64,000 bases of DNA from Blastococcus tunisiensis (GTDB lineage: Bacteria > Actinomycetota > Actinomycetes > Mycobacteriales > Geodermatophilaceae), in NCBI RefSeq assembly GCF_900112815.1, contig NZ_FOND01000005.1, positions 240,239-304,238 on the forward strand. Direction: 5' to 3'. This document shows positions 37,675 to 49,578 of this stretch, piece by piece (position 1 is the stretch's first letter; each line of letters starts with the position of its first letter). A program made the position numbers and the translations under genes. The notes beneath the pieces are model-generated. The model was not told where the DNA came from. It did not search any database and saw nothing but the letters and a program-made list of their open reading frames with translations.

Positions 37675-38613
37675 ATGGACGTCCGTGGGTCCGCCCTGTG
37701 GGAACGGGTCGACGTCGCCCACCTCGCCGTGCTGCGGGAGCTGGCCGAGCACGGCTCGGTGACCGCGGTCGCCCGCGCCACCACCATGTCGCCGTCCGCG
37801 GTGTCGCAGCGGCTGGCGACGCTCCAGCGGCGGCTGGGCGTCGTCCTCGTCGAGCGCGCGGGCCGTGGCGTGCGGCTGACCGACGCGGGCCGGGCGCTCG
37901 CCGGCATCGCGGCGAGCGTCTCCACCGCGCTCGCCGCCGCGGAGGCGGAGTGGCAGGACTACCGGGGAGGCGTCGCGGGGACGGTCCGGCTGGCCACGTT
38001 CCACTCGGCCGGGGAACTGCTGGTACCGGGCCTGCTGGACCGGCTCGCCGCCGTCCCGGACATCCTGCTCGAGACCTTCGACGAGGACGTCTCGCAGGAC
38101 GACTTCGCGGGGCTCACGGCCGACTACGACATCGTGGTGGCACACCGCTCCGACGACGTCCTGGCCCCGGCCCGCGGCCCGGTCGAGGTCCGTCCGCTGC
38201 TGCGCGAACCCCTCGATGTGGCGCTGCCGCTGGGGCATCCGCTCGCCGGCCGGTCCCGGGTGGCACCGGCCGACGTGATCGACGAGGACTGGATCGTCCC
38301 GCCGGCCGAGTTCCCTCTCGACCGTGTCCTGACCGCCATCGCGGCGCAGGCCGGGTCGCCCGCGCGCGTCGTGCGCCGGACGACCCACCTGCCGTTGATG
38401 GAGAAGCTGGTCGCGCGCGGCCACGGCATCGCGCTCCTGCCACGCCACACCACCCGCGACCGGGCGGAGGGACGGCTGGTGCTGGTGCCGCTCGCCGACC
38501 TGCGGGCGGGCCGCGTCATCGAGGCCCTGATGCGACCGGACCGCGCAGCACGCCGAGCCGTCCAGGTGGTCCTCGACGCCCTGGTCGACGAGGCCGCCCC
38601 CTACGCGGCGTGA
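37675..38613 (+). CDS. LysR-family transcriptional regulator
   Basis: This 312-residue regulator has an N-terminal winged helix-turn-helix (residues about 15-75; [28 protein letters not shown]) and a periplasmic-binding-protein-like effector domain (about 105-305). It is divergent from the EamA transporter gene, 71 bases away, and is likely to control it in response to the transported compound. The gene sits between the site-2 protease and ispG, breaking the otherwise conserved dxr-rip1-ispG run, so the EamA/LysR pair is probably an insertion in this lineage. Confidence 0.9.
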   Translation: MDVRGSALWERVDVAHLAVLRELAEHGSVTAVARATTMSPSAVSQRLATLQRRLGVVLVERAGRGVRLTDAGRALAGIAASVSTALAAAEAEWQDYRGGVAGTVRLATFHSAGELLVPGLLDRLAAVPDILLETFDEDVSQDDFAGLTADYDIVVAHRSDDVLAPARGPVEVRPLLREPLDVALPLGHPLAGRSRVAPADVIDEDWIVPPAEFPLDRVLTAIAAQAGSPARVVRRTTHLPLMEKLVARGHGIALLPRHTTRDRAEGRLVLVPLADLRAGRVIEALMRPDRAARRAVQVVLDALVDEAAPYAA

Positions 38614-38681
38614 GCCGTCTGCAGGCGCACGTCACAGGCTCGCGACCGGCACGGACCCAGCGACGGGGGATACTGGCTGTC

Positions 38682-39842
38682 ATGGCGATCCCCGTCGGTC
38701 TCGGCATGCCGGCTGCACCCCCTCCCGTCCTCGCCCCTCGGCGCAAGACCCGACAGCTCGACGTCGGCGGCGTCGGGGTGGGCAGCGACTTCCCGGTCAG
38801 CGTGCAGTCGATGTGCACCACGAAGACGGCGGACATCAACGCGACCCTCCAGCAGATCGCCGAGCTGACCGCGTCGGGGTGCCAGATCGTCCGGGTCGCG
38901 GTGCCCGACACCGACGACGCCGAGGCGCTCCCGATCATCGCGAAGAAGTCGCAGATCCCGGTCATCGCCGACATCCACTTCCAGCCGCGCTACGTCTTCG
39001 CCGCGATCGAGGCCGGGTGCGCGGCCGTCCGCGTCAACCCGGGCAACATCAAGAAGTTCGACGACAAGGTCGGGGAGATCGCGCGGGCGGCCAAGGCGGC
39101 GGGCACGCCGATCCGGATCGGGGTCAACGCCGGCTCGCTCGACAAGCGGCTGCTGGCCAAGTACGGCAAGGCCACCCCCGAGGCGCTGGTCGAGTCCGCC
39201 CTCTGGGAGTGCTCGCTGTTCGAGGAGCACGACTTCCGCGACATCAAGATCTCGGTGAAGCACAACGACCCGGTGGTCATGGTGCGTGCCTACGAGCTGC
39301 TGGCAGCCCAGTGCGACTACCCCCTGCACCTCGGCGTCACCGAGGCCGGCCCCGCGTTCCAGGGCACCATCAAGTCGGCGGTCGCCTTCGGCGCCCTGCT
39401 CTCCCAGGGCATCGGCGACACGATCCGCGTCTCCCTCTCCGCCCCGCCGGTGGAGGAGGTGAAGGTCGGCAACCAGATCCTGGAGTCGCTGAACCTGCGC
39501 CAGCGCGGCCTGGAGATCGTCAGCTGCCCGTCGTGCGGGCGGGCCCAGGTCGACGTCTACAAGCTGGCCGACGAGGTCACGGCCGGCCTGGAGGGCATGG
39601 AGGTCCCGCTGCGCGTCGCGGTCATGGGCTGCGTCGTGAACGGTCCCGGCGAGGCGCGCGAGGCGGACCTCGGGGTGGCCTCCGGCAACGGCAAGGGGCA
39701 GATCTTCGTCAAGGGCGAGGTCATCAAGACCGTGCCCGAGTCGCAGATCGTGGAGACCCTCATCGAGGAGGCCATGCGCATCGCCGAGGCCGAGACCGCC
39801 TCCGGGACCCCGTCGGGGGCTCCCGTCGTCAGCGTCAGCTGA
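38682..39842 (+). CDS. ispG: 4-hydroxy-3-methylbut-2-enyl diphosphate synthase
   Basis: This 386-residue iron-sulfur enzyme catalyses the penultimate step of the MEP pathway. The TIM-barrel part carries [25 protein letters not shown] and RVNPGNIKK. The cluster ligands are Cys282 and Cys285 (SCPSCGR) and Cys317 ([10 protein letters not shown]). The ATG at 38682 is taken because a possible -10 (GATACT, 38669-38674) stands 7 bases upstream and the conserved part begins soon after. It serves the same pathway as dxr 3 kb upstream. Confidence 0.96.
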   Translation: MAIPVGLGMPAAPPPVLAPRRKTRQLDVGGVGVGSDFPVSVQSMCTTKTADINATLQQIAELTASGCQIVRVAVPDTDDAEALPIIAKKSQIPVIADIHFQPRYVFAAIEAGCAAVRVNPGNIKKFDDKVGEIARAAKAAGTPIRIGVNAGSLDKRLLAKYGKATPEALVESALWECSLFEEHDFRDIKISVKHNDPVVMVRAYELLAAQCDYPLHLGVTEAGPAFQGTIKSAVAFGALLSQGIGDTIRVSLSAPPVEEVKVGNQILESLNLRQRGLEIVSCPSCGRAQVDVYKLADEVTAGLEGMEVPLRVAVMGCVVNGPGEAREADLGVASGNGKGQIFVKGEVIKTVPESQIVETLIEEAMRIAEAETASGTPSGAPVVSVS

Positions 39843-39864
39843 CTCCGTTCCCCGGACCCTCTCC

Positions 39865-40716
39865 GTGCTCCGCACCCCGACCGCCCGCGTCCTCGACGGG
39901 GGCGACGAGCCCGCCGTCCACCGCCTGCTGGCCGGCGACCCTGTCGCCGCCTGCGTGCTCGCCGGGCGGGTGGAGGTGGCCGGCACCGCCCCGTCCTCCC
40001 TGGGGGCGCCGCTGTGGGGCTTCGGTGGCGGCGAGGAGCTGGAGGCGGTCTGCCTGGCCGGCGCGAACCTCATCCCGTTCAGCGCCCCCGGCTCGGAGCA
40101 CGCGGCGGCCGTGGCGTTCGCCGACCGTGCCCGGCGGGCCGGCCGCCGCTGCTCCACCATCGTGGGACCGGCCGCCGCGGTGGCTCCGCTGTGGGACCTG
40201 CTGGCGCCGCACTGGGGCCCGGCGCGCGATCACCGGCCGCGCCAGCCGCTGATGGCCATCGACGGCCCGCCGGCCGTCGCCGCCGAGCCGCGGGTCCGCC
40301 CGGTCGCCCCCGCCGAGCTCGACACACTGCTGCCGGCCGCGGTGGCGATGTTCACCGAGGAGGTGGGGGTCAGCCCGCTGCGCGCGGACGGCGGCGCGGG
40401 ATACCGGGCACGGGTGGCGGAACTGGTCCGCGCGGGGCAGTCCCTGGCCTGGATCGAACGGGGCGAGGTGCTGTTCAAGGCCGAGATCGGGGCCGTGTCC
40501 CGGTCCGCCTGCCAGGTGCAGGGGGTCTGGGTGGCGCCGGCCCACCGCGGCCGGGGCATCGGCACGGCGGGGACGGCGGCGGTCGTCGAGTACGCGCGGG
40601 CGAGCATCGCCCCGGTGGTCAGCCTGTACGTCAACGACTTCAACGCCGCGGCCCGCGCCTCCTACCGCAAGGTCGGCTTCCGGGAGGTCGGGCAGTACGC
40701 CAGCGTGCTGTTCTGA
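39865..40716 (+). CDS. GNAT-family acetyltransferase with DUF4081-like N domain
   Basis: This 283-residue protein has residues 1-130 resembling the DUF4081 domain and residues 145-283 forming a GNAT acetyltransferase with VQGVWVAPAHRGRGIGTAG as the acetyl-CoA motif and SLYVNDFNAAARASYRKVGF at the end. The M. tuberculosis gene in the same place after ispG is a GNAT protein too, so position is conserved. The acceptor is unknown. The start is GTG at 39865, 22 bases after ispG. A variant hairpin element follows. Confidence 0.88.
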   Translation: MLRTPTARVLDGGDEPAVHRLLAGDPVAACVLAGRVEVAGTAPSSLGAPLWGFGGGEELEAVCLAGANLIPFSAPGSEHAAAVAFADRARRAGRRCSTIVGPAAAVAPLWDLLAPHWGPARDHRPRQPLMAIDGPPAVAAEPRVRPVAPAELDTLLPAAVAMFTEEVGVSPLRADGGAGYRARVAELVRAGQSLAWIERGEVLFKAEIGAVSRSACQVQGVWVAPAHRGRGIGTAGTAAVVEYARASIAPVVSLYVNDFNAAARASYRKVGFREVGQYASVLF

Positions 40717-40717
40717 C

Positions 40718-40773
40718 GGCCCCGTCCGGGCGCCGGCAGCGAGCGCAGCGAGGCGGGAGAGGACCGGGGTCCT
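40718..40773 (-). repeat. Hairpin element, copy 6 (variant core, minus orientation)
   Basis: Plus-strand GGCCCCGTCC (40718-40727) pairs with GGACCGGGGTCC (40761-40772), with a mismatch around the extra C. The interior, GGCAGCGAGCGCAGCGAGGCGGG, differs from the common core. It lies two bases after the GNAT stop and may be a diverged or recombined family member. Confidence 0.5.
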
Positions 40774-40793
40774 CGTTCTGAGAGTCTGTCGCG

Positions 40794-42683
40794 GTGCTGA
40801 CTCGGGGTCCCGCTCTTCCCACCGCCCTGCTGCTGCTCACCGTCCCGGTCCTCGGGGCCTGCTCGGGTGGTTCCGAGGACGACGTCCGGGCCGCCGCGAC
40901 GGGTTTCCTCGACGCCTGGTCCGAGGGCGACACCGCCACGGCGGCCGGGGCCACCACGGACCCGGACGCGGCCACGGCACTCCTGGAGCAGACCGCGGCC
41001 GACCTGCCCGACGCCACGCTGGGCACCGAGCTGGGGGAGGTGACCGTCGAGGACGGCATCGCCACCGTCGGCTGGACCGCCACCTGGGACCTCGCCGCGG
41101 CGCCCGACTGGAGCTACCAGGCGACGCTGCGGCTCGAGGAGGGCGGCGACGAGTGGCAGGTCGTCGCCGAACCCGCCCTCGTGCATCCCGAACTGGGGGA
41201 GGGGCAGCACCTCCGGCTGAGCCGTGCGCTGCCCGACCGCGCACCCCTCACCGATGCCGCCGGGGCGCCGCTGTTCACCCCGACCGAGGTGGTCAACGTC
41301 GGCGTCGACCCCGGCCAGGTCACCGACCTGGCGGCGCTGGCGGCCGCGCTCTCCGCCGCCACCGGCATCGCCGCCGAGGACATCGTGGCCGACGTGCAGG
41401 CCGCGCCCGCGGGACAGTTCGTCCCGGTGATCACGCTGCGGCGCCCGGACTTCGAGCAGATCCGCGCCCAGGTGTTCGACCTGCCCGGCGCCGTCTTCCC
41501 CACCAGCACCCGCCTGCTGGCGCCCAGCCCTCGCTTCGCCGAGGCCCTGCTGGGCCGGGTCGGCGACGCCACGGCCGAGGTCATCGAGGAGTCCCAGGAG
41601 GACGGGGCGCCGCGGTATGCGGCGGGCGACCAGCTGGGGCTGTCGGGCCTGCAGCGGGCCTACCAGGAGAAGCTGGCCGGCACCGCCGGCTTCACCGTCT
41701 CCGTGATCAGCACCGACGAGAGCAGCGGGGACACCGGCGTGGAGATCGCGGCCGTGGCTCCCGAGCCGGGCGCCCCGGTGCAGACACCGCTCGTCCCGGC
41801 CCTGCAGAACGCCGCCGACGCCGCGGTGGCCACGCAGCAGCAGCCCGCCCACCTGGTCGTGGTCCGCCCGGGCACGGGGGAGATCCTGGCCGTGGCCTCC
41901 AACGAGGTGGCCGACGCGACCAACGCCCTGGCCGGCCAGTTCCCGCCCGGGTCGAGCATGAAGGCGATCACCGCGACCGCGCTGCTGTCCGCCGGCGCGG
42001 TGACCCCCGACGCCCCGGTCGCCTGCCCCGCCACCACCGTCGTCGACGGCCGGGAGTTCGAGAACCAGGACCAGTTCGACCTGGGCACCGTGCCCTTCAC
42101 GGAGGCCTTCGCCCAGTCGTGCAACACGACGTTCATCGAGCTGGGCCTCGCCCTGCCGGACGACGCGCTGGCCGCTGCGGCGACGTCCTACGGCGTCGGC
42201 ACCGACTGGCAGCTGCCCGTCGACATCTTCGGCGGCAGCGTGCCGGCCGACAGCACGGGGACCACGAAGGCGGCGAACGCCATCGGCCAGGGGCAGGTGC
42301 TGATGAGCCCCGCCCAGCTGGCGCTGGTCGCCGCGGGGGTCGCCGGCGGGACGCCGGTGGCACCGGTGGAGGTCGTGGGGGCGGAGCCCGCCGGTCAGGT
42401 CCCTGCGGGCCCCGGGCAGGCGGTGCTCGACGCGCTGCGCCCGATGATGCGGCAGGTCGTGCTCTCGGGGACCGCGACCGAGCTCGGCGACCGGGGTGAG
42501 GTCCACGGCAAGACCGGGACGGCCGAGTACGGGTCGAACACGCCGCCGGACTCGCACGGCTGGTTCATGGGCTACCAGCCGGCCGGCCCCCAGGGCGACA
42601 TCGCGTTCGCGGTGCTCGTGGAGGGTGGCCAGTCCAGCAGCGCCGCGGTCGCCGTCACCGACGCCTTCCTCGCTGGCCTCTGA
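40794..42683 (+). CDS. Penicillin-binding lipoprotein (class B-like transpeptidase)
   Basis: This 629-residue exported protein is involved in peptidoglycan cross-linking. It has a signal peptide with lipobox VLGAC and lipidated Cys23, a MecA-like N-terminal region (NTF2 fold, about residues 28-140), a PBP dimerisation region, then the transpeptidase. Active-site motifs are Ser387-x-x-Lys390 (GSSMK), Ser442-Cys-Asn444 and Lys573-Thr-Gly (KTGTAEYG). The M. tuberculosis counterpart in this position is PbpLipo. The GTG at 40794 is the start. The composite hairpin element follows. Confidence 0.92.
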   Translation: MLTRGPALPTALLLLTVPVLGACSGGSEDDVRAAATGFLDAWSEGDTATAAGATTDPDAATALLEQTAADLPDATLGTELGEVTVEDGIATVGWTATWDLAAAPDWSYQATLRLEEGGDEWQVVAEPALVHPELGEGQHLRLSRALPDRAPLTDAAGAPLFTPTEVVNVGVDPGQVTDLAALAAALSAATGIAAEDIVADVQAAPAGQFVPVITLRRPDFEQIRAQVFDLPGAVFPTSTRLLAPSPRFAEALLGRVGDATAEVIEESQEDGAPRYAAGDQLGLSGLQRAYQEKLAGTAGFTVSVISTDESSGDTGVEIAAVAPEPGAPVQTPLVPALQNAADAAVATQQQPAHLVVVRPGTGEILAVASNEVADATNALAGQFPPGSSMKAITATALLSAGAVTPDAPVACPATTVVDGREFENQDQFDLGTVPFTEAFAQSCNTTFIELGLALPDDALAAAATSYGVGTDWQLPVDIFGGSVPADSTGTTKAANAIGQGQVLMSPAQLALVAAGVAGGTPVAPVEVVGAEPAGQVPAGPGQAVLDALRPMMRQVVLSGTATELGDRGEVHGKTGTAEYGSNTPPDSHGWFMGYQPAGPQGDIAFAVLVEGGQSSSAAVAVTDAFLAGL

Positions 42684-42687
42684 GCGC

Positions 42688-42773
42688 GGCCCCGTCCCGG
42701 GGCCCGTTCCGAGCCTGCGAAGGGGAGGTCGGGTCCTCCTGCCACCGCCGGCATTCGGGGCAGCGGGGTCCTC
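42688..42773 (-). repeat. Stop-proximal hairpin element, copy 7 (composite, minus orientation)
   Basis: GGCCCCGTCC (42688-42697), the reverse core GAGCCTGCGA (42711-42720) and GGGTCCT (42731-42737) form one degraded copy. GGGGCAGCGGGGTCCTCC (42757-42774) looks like the start of a second copy in the same minus orientation. The outer base touches the stop of the minus-strand DUF4439 gene, and the other end follows the PBP stop. Confidence 0.6.
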
Positions 42774-43247
42774 CTACTGCTCCGGCAGCCCGGGGAAGGC
42801 GCTGGTCACCGTGGGCTGGCCGGCCAGCCCGCGCCAGCCCACCGCCCGGATCTCGGTCGCGGTGAGCGAACCCACGGCCAGTTCCCGGGTGCCGGCCTCG
42901 GCGGCCTGGTCCAGCACGCGCACCCAGGCGGCCGCGACGCCGTCCTCCAGGACCACCGCGAGGGCGGCCGCGTCGGTCGGCGACAGCACCGGGAACGGGA
43001 GCGCGTAGCCCCCCGCGGCACCCACCGGGTCCACGCCGCGGCCGGCGAGCAGCGTGATCACCCGGTCGCGGGCATCCCGGTGGGCGATCTCCGACGCCGA
43101 CGCCAGCGCCTGGGACTCCGCGGGCAGGGCGGCCCCCACGACGCCGTATCCCCAGATGGCGGTGTGCTCGGCCGCGAGGACCTCGGCGAGGGCCGCGTTC
43201 TCGGTCGCCTCGTCGAGCGTCCCGCTGCCGGAGGTCTCGTCAGCCAT
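42774..43247 (-). CDS. DUF4439 ferritin-like domain protein
   Basis: This 157-residue, all-helical, Ala-rich protein has Glu/His pairs (AEHTAIWGYGVVG, ASEIAHRDARDRV) typical of the ferritin-like DUF4439 family. No signal peptide is visible. Metal binding is plausible but not shown. GGGGAG about 5 bases upstream supports the ATG at 43247. It lies 12 bases after an Ala-rich lipoprotein gene on the same strand, and the two form a two-gene operon that is divergent from rimP, an arrangement I recall in mycobacteria. Confidence 0.82.
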   Translation of the reverse strand: MADETSGSGTLDEATENAALAEVLAAEHTAIWGYGVVGAALPAESQALASASEIAHRDARDRVITLLAGRGVDPVGAAGGYALPFPVLSPTDAAALAVVLEDGVAAAWVRVLDQAAEAGTRELAVGSLTATEIRAVGWRGLAGQPTVTSAFPGLPEQ

Positions 43248-43259
43248 TGCCGCTCCCCG

Positions 43260-43757
43260 TCATGCCAGTCTCGCGTCCTGCCCAGCGAGCCCCGCGGCGA
43301 TCGAACCCAGCAGCGCCGCGCGGGCGCCGGACTGGCCGACGCACGCGGCCGCGTGGGAGGCGGCGGCCGTCGCGACCTGTCCCCGCAGCCACGCCCGGGT
43401 CTCGGGGGCCGGGGGCGCTCCGGCCGAGGACGCCGCCGCGGAGGTCGAGCTCCCCGGCGCCGCGGCCCGCAGGCGCGCCAGCTGCGCGTCGGCCTGGGCG
43501 GCCAGGTCGGCCACCTCCCCGGCCAGCGCCGGATCGGCGGCGCCGGCGGCGACGAAGGCGGACACCACGGCCTCCTGGACCGCGACCTGGGCGCTGAGCT
43601 CGTCGGCCTGCCGGCCGGTGACCTTCTCCCGCTCGTCCGCCGCCGGGGAGGTGCACCCGGTGGCCAGGACGGCCAGCCCCGCCGCGGAGGCCGCCAGCAG
43701 GGTGCGCCGGGAGAAGCCCCGCGGGCCGGCGGTGAGGGGAGCGGACATCGCGGCCAT
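43260..43757 (-). CDS. Ala-rich lipoprotein with Tat-like signal, unknown function
   Basis: This 165-residue exported protein has an N terminus carrying an RR pair and hydrophobic run (FSRRTLLAASAAGLAVL) ending in a lipobox ATGC near residue 35. Both a Tat route and lipidation are suggested. The rest is helical and Ala-rich. The start may be ATG 43757 or ATG 43748. It shares a transcript with the DUF4439 gene, so the two proteins probably work together, one outside and one inside the membrane, or both in a metal-related function. The function itself is unknown. Confidence 0.78.
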   Translation of the reverse strand: MAAMSAPLTAGPRGFSRRTLLAASAAGLAVLATGCTSPAADEREKVTGRQADELSAQVAVQEAVVSAFVAAGAADPALAGEVADLAAQADAQLARLRAAAPGSSTSAAASSAGAPPAPETRAWLRGQVATAAASHAAACVGQSGARAALLGSIAAGLAGQDARLA

Positions 43758-43998
43758 TCTCGCAGCCGTGGACTCCCGGGGGCGGTAGTGCGGTCAGGCG
43801 CGTCCGCGACCGCCCCGTGCGCCCCTCCGTCCCCACTGCCCGGCCCCTGGTGCGTGGTCGGGCGCCGGTCCGCGGGGCGGTAGCCTGACCTCTTCCCCTG
43901 CACCCGGGCCCGACGTGCGCCGACGGCGCGTCGATGCGGGATCGGCGGGGGGATGGCGGTCCGCACGAGGCGGTCGCCCGAGCCACGAGGAGGAGCCC

Positions 43999-44646
43999 GT
44001 GCCCACCTCTCACGGCACCCAGCGCACCGACCCCACGGCCGCGCGGCTGGCCGGCTGGATCGAGCCCGTGGTCGGTGCGGCCGGCTACGACCTCGAGGAA
44101 CTGGTCGTGACCCCCGCGGGCCGGCGCAGCATCGTCCGGGTCGTCGTCGACCGCGACCAGGGAGTGACCCTCGACGACATCGCCGAGGTCAGCCACGCGG
44201 TCTCGGAGGTGCTCGACCGGAACGACGACGGGATGGGCCGCACGCCGTACGTGCTGGAGGTGACCAGCCCGGGCGTGGACCGCCCCCTGACGCAGGAGCG
44301 GCACTGGCGCCGCAACACCGGACGCCTGGTGACCGTCGCCGTCGGTCCGGCGGGCCACGCGCAGGAGGTCACCGGGCGGATCACCGCGGTGGACGGGACG
44401 GGCGTGACCCTGGCCGTCGAGGTGCCGGGCAAGCCCGGCGCCAAGAGGAAGGCGCCCGTGCCGCGCGAGGTGCCGTGGGCGGAACTCGGCAACGGCCGGG
44501 TGCAGGTGGAGTTCGGCCGGAGCGGGGCCGGGGACGGTGCAGCCGTCGACGGGGCGCTGCACGAGGACGACGATCTCATCGACGACGCCGGGCCGGACGA
44601 CACCGGGCCCGGCAGCGCGCCGCAGGCGCGAGGAGGAGCACAGTGA
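43999..44646 (+). CDS. rimP: Ribosome maturation factor RimP
   Basis: This 215-residue factor acts early in 30S assembly. The N domain includes [23 protein letters not shown] and ISHAVSE-like helices. The [14 protein letters not shown] signature precedes an SH3-like C domain. An acidic tail of about 45 residues is extra. The GTG at 43999 is decided by GAGGAGGAG about 5 bases upstream. The stop overlaps nusA by GTGA, the standard rimP-nusA coupling. Confidence 0.95.
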   Translation: MPTSHGTQRTDPTAARLAGWIEPVVGAAGYDLEELVVTPAGRRSIVRVVVDRDQGVTLDDIAEVSHAVSEVLDRNDDGMGRTPYVLEVTSPGVDRPLTQERHWRRNTGRLVTVAVGPAGHAQEVTGRITAVDGTGVTLAVEVPGKPGAKRKAPVPREVPWAELGNGRVQVEFGRSGAGDGAAVDGALHEDDDLIDDAGPDDTGPGSAPQARGGAQ

Positions 44647-45773
44647 ACATCGACGTCACCGCGCTCAAGGCGGTGGAGCGGGAGAAGGGCATTCCCGCCG
44701 ACACGGTGATCCAGGCGATCGAGTCCGCGCTGGTGACCGCGTACCGGCACGCCGACGGCGCGGCCAAGCACGTGCGCGTCCACGTCGACCGCAAGAGCGG
44801 GGAGGTCGCGGTCCTCGCCCAGGAGCTGGGCCCGGACGGCGACGTCGTCCGCGAGTGGGACGACACCCCCTCCGACTTCGGCCGGATCGCGGCCAGCACC
44901 GCCAAGCAGGTCATCGTCCAGCGGCTGCGCGACGCCGAGCACGAGCAGACCTTCGGCGAGTACGTCGGCAAGGAGGGCGACATCGTCAGCGGCATCGTGC
45001 AGGCGCACGACCGCCGCAACGTGCAGGGCACCGTGCTCATCGACATCGGCAAGGTCGAGGCGGTGCTGCCCCCGGCCGAGCAGGTGCCGGGCGAGCAGTA
45101 CACGCACGGCAGCCGCATCAAGGCCTACGTCGTGTCGGTCGCCCGCACCTTCCGCGGCCCGCAGGTCACGGTGTCGCGGACCCACCCCCACCTGGTGCGC
45201 AAGCTCTTCGCCCTCGAGGTCCCCGAGATCGCCGACGGCAGCGTCGAGATCGTCGCCGTCGCCCGGGAGGCCGGGCACCGCTCGAAGATCGCCGTCCGGA
45301 CGAAGGTCCCCGGGCTCAACGCGAAGGGCGCCTGCATCGGGCCGATGGGCCAGCGGGTGCGCAACGTCATGAGCGAGCTGCACGGCGAGAAGATCGACAT
45401 CGTGGACCACTCGGACGACCCCGCGACCTTCGTCGCCTCGGCCCTGAGCCCCGCGCGGGTGAACAGCGCCCGCGTGGTCGATCCGCAGGCCAAGGCGGTG
45501 CGGGTCGTCGTCCCGGACTTCCAGCTGTCGCTGGCCATCGGCAAGGAAGGCCAGAACGCGCGGCTGGCGGCGCGGCTGACCGGCTGCCGGATCGACATCC
45601 GCAGCGACGCGCAGCCCGACGACGACGCGGCCACCCCCTCGCCCGGGGTGGGGCGTCCCCCGCTGCGGTCGGGCGCCCCTGCCGGCGCCGAAGGCCGATC
45701 CGCGGCCCATCGGCCGCCGGCGCACCGCCCCCCGCCCCGACGCGCGGAACATCCCGGCCCCGCCACGCGCTAG
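44643..45773 (+). CDS. nusA: Transcription termination/antitermination protein NusA
   Basis: This is a 376-residue RNA polymerase-binding factor. It has an N-terminal polymerase-binding domain (1-125), an S1 domain ([29 protein letters not shown]), and KH1 and KH2 with [18 protein letters not shown] and [18 protein letters not shown]. There are no C-terminal acidic repeats; instead a Pro/Arg/Ala-rich tail of about 40 residues ends the protein. Its stop (TAG 45771-45773) falls inside TAGAGT, a possible -10 for ylxR. Confidence 0.96.
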   Translation: MNIDVTALKAVEREKGIPADTVIQAIESALVTAYRHADGAAKHVRVHVDRKSGEVAVLAQELGPDGDVVREWDDTPSDFGRIAASTAKQVIVQRLRDAEHEQTFGEYVGKEGDIVSGIVQAHDRRNVQGTVLIDIGKVEAVLPPAEQVPGEQYTHGSRIKAYVVSVARTFRGPQVTVSRTHPHLVRKLFALEVPEIADGSVEIVAVAREAGHRSKIAVRTKVPGLNAKGACIGPMGQRVRNVMSELHGEKIDIVDHSDDPATFVASALSPARVNSARVVDPQAKAVRVVVPDFQLSLAIGKEGQNARLAARLTGCRIDIRSDAQPDDDAATPSPGVGRPPLRSGAPAGAEGRSAAHRPPAHRPPPRRAEHPGPATR

Positions 45774-45781
45774 AGTGCAGG

Positions 45782-46204
45782 GTGGTCGAAACGTCGAAAC
45801 CGGTCCGCACCTGCGTGGGGTGCCGGGTACGCGCTCCGGCCAGCGAACTGCTGCGTGTCGTCGTGCGGTCCGGGGCCCTGGTCCCGGATCCCCGCCGGCG
45901 GCTCCCCGGAAGGGGGGCATCGGTGCACCCCACCCCGGAGTGCCTGCGCGCAGCGGAGCGACGCCGGGCCTTCAGCCGGGCGCTGCGCCTCCCCGGAGGT
46001 GCGGGTGGTCCGCTGGAGGTCGGTCCGCTCCGGGACCACGTGCTCGGTGCCTCTGCGGAGGAGCCGGCAGACGGACCCGGACGGGCGAGTGACCGCGGCC
46101 CCGCCGCGGGAACCACCAGCAGTTCACAGTCGGACCGGCACCAGGCCGGTCCGCACGTCGACAGGACATCGTCGGATGACTCAGCCGTGAAGTTCTCACG
46201 ATGA
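45782..46204 (+). CDS. ylxR: YlxR family RNA-binding protein (DUF448)
   Basis: This is a 140-residue protein whose first 85 residues are the YlxR fold with RTCVGCRVRAPASELLRVV and GRGASVHPTPECLRAA. The remaining 55 residues are Ser/Asp/Gly-rich and look disordered. YlxR proteins bind RNA and the gene always lies between nusA and infB. The GTG at 45782 is eight bases after nusA. TAGAGT just upstream could be an internal promoter. Confidence 0.9.
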   Translation: MVETSKPVRTCVGCRVRAPASELLRVVVRSGALVPDPRRRLPGRGASVHPTPECLRAAERRRAFSRALRLPGGAGGPLEVGPLRDHVLGASAEEPADGPGRASDRGPAAGTTSSSQSDRHQAGPHVDRTSSDDSAVKFSR

Positions 46205-46266
46205 CCATGCGCCACTAACGACGAGGTCGAGCGGGCAAGCCGCCGGCCTCACCCATGAGGAGACCC

Positions 46267-49146
<2,880 letters not shown>

Positions 49147-49183
49147 CGACGGGACCCCGTCCAGCAGTGGGGAGGCGGTGAGG

Positions 49184-49480
49184 GTGTTCACCGGCACGCT
49201 CACCGCCGACCTGCTGCTGGGCGACGTCCACTCGCTCAAGGGGAAGCGCGCCGTGGTGCGGCCGATCGTGGCCGAGCTGCGGCGCCGCTTCGCCGTCGCA
49301 GCGGCCGAGGTGGGCGACCAGGACCTGCACCGCCGCGTGCAGGTGGGCGTCGCCACGGTCGCGGGGGACGCCGGTCAGGTGACCGACGTCCTCGACGCCT
49401 GCGAGCGGTTGCTGGCCGAGCGACCGGAGGTGACGCTGCTGTCGACGCACCGTCAGCTGTTCAGCGACACCGATCAATGA
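49184..49480 (+). CDS. DUF503 family protein
   Basis: This small conserved protein (98 residues) is found between infB and rbfA in many Gram-positive bacteria. It has a ferredoxin-like pattern with [19 protein letters not shown] and [15 protein letters not shown]. The biochemical role is unknown, though context suggests translation or ribosome assembly. I prefer the GTG at 49184, eight bases after GGGGAGG; the GTG at 49178 is too close to it. Copy 8 of the hairpin element follows its stop. Confidence 0.88.
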   Translation: MFTGTLTADLLLGDVHSLKGKRAVVRPIVAELRRRFAVAAAEVGDQDLHRRVQVGVATVAGDAGQVTDVLDACERLLAERPEVTLLSTHRQLFSDTDQ

Positions 49481-49533
49481 CCTCGTCGCCCCCACCCCCT
49501 CGCAGGCTCGGGGCGGGCACCTGCGACGAGGCC
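49481..49533 (+). repeat. Stop-proximal hairpin element, copy 8 (before rbfA)
   Basis: CCTCGTCGC (49481-49489) pairs with GCGACGAGG (49523-49531) around the core CTCGCAGGCTCGGGGCGGGCAC. It starts directly after the DUF503 stop, so the TGA itself supplies the G-A that precedes the stem in other copies. It lies inside what would otherwise be a continuous operon. Confidence 0.75.
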
Positions 49534-49578
49534 GCCCGCCTCACCCAGGTAGCCACCTGGCAGTTCCTAGGAGGTCCG

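Noticed and set aside
45771..45776. TAGAGT as a firm promoter for ylxR-infB
   Set aside because: It fits the -10 consensus but overlaps the nusA stop inside a conserved operon, and a start only about 5 bases downstream would fall on the GTG. It is mentioned but not listed as a feature.
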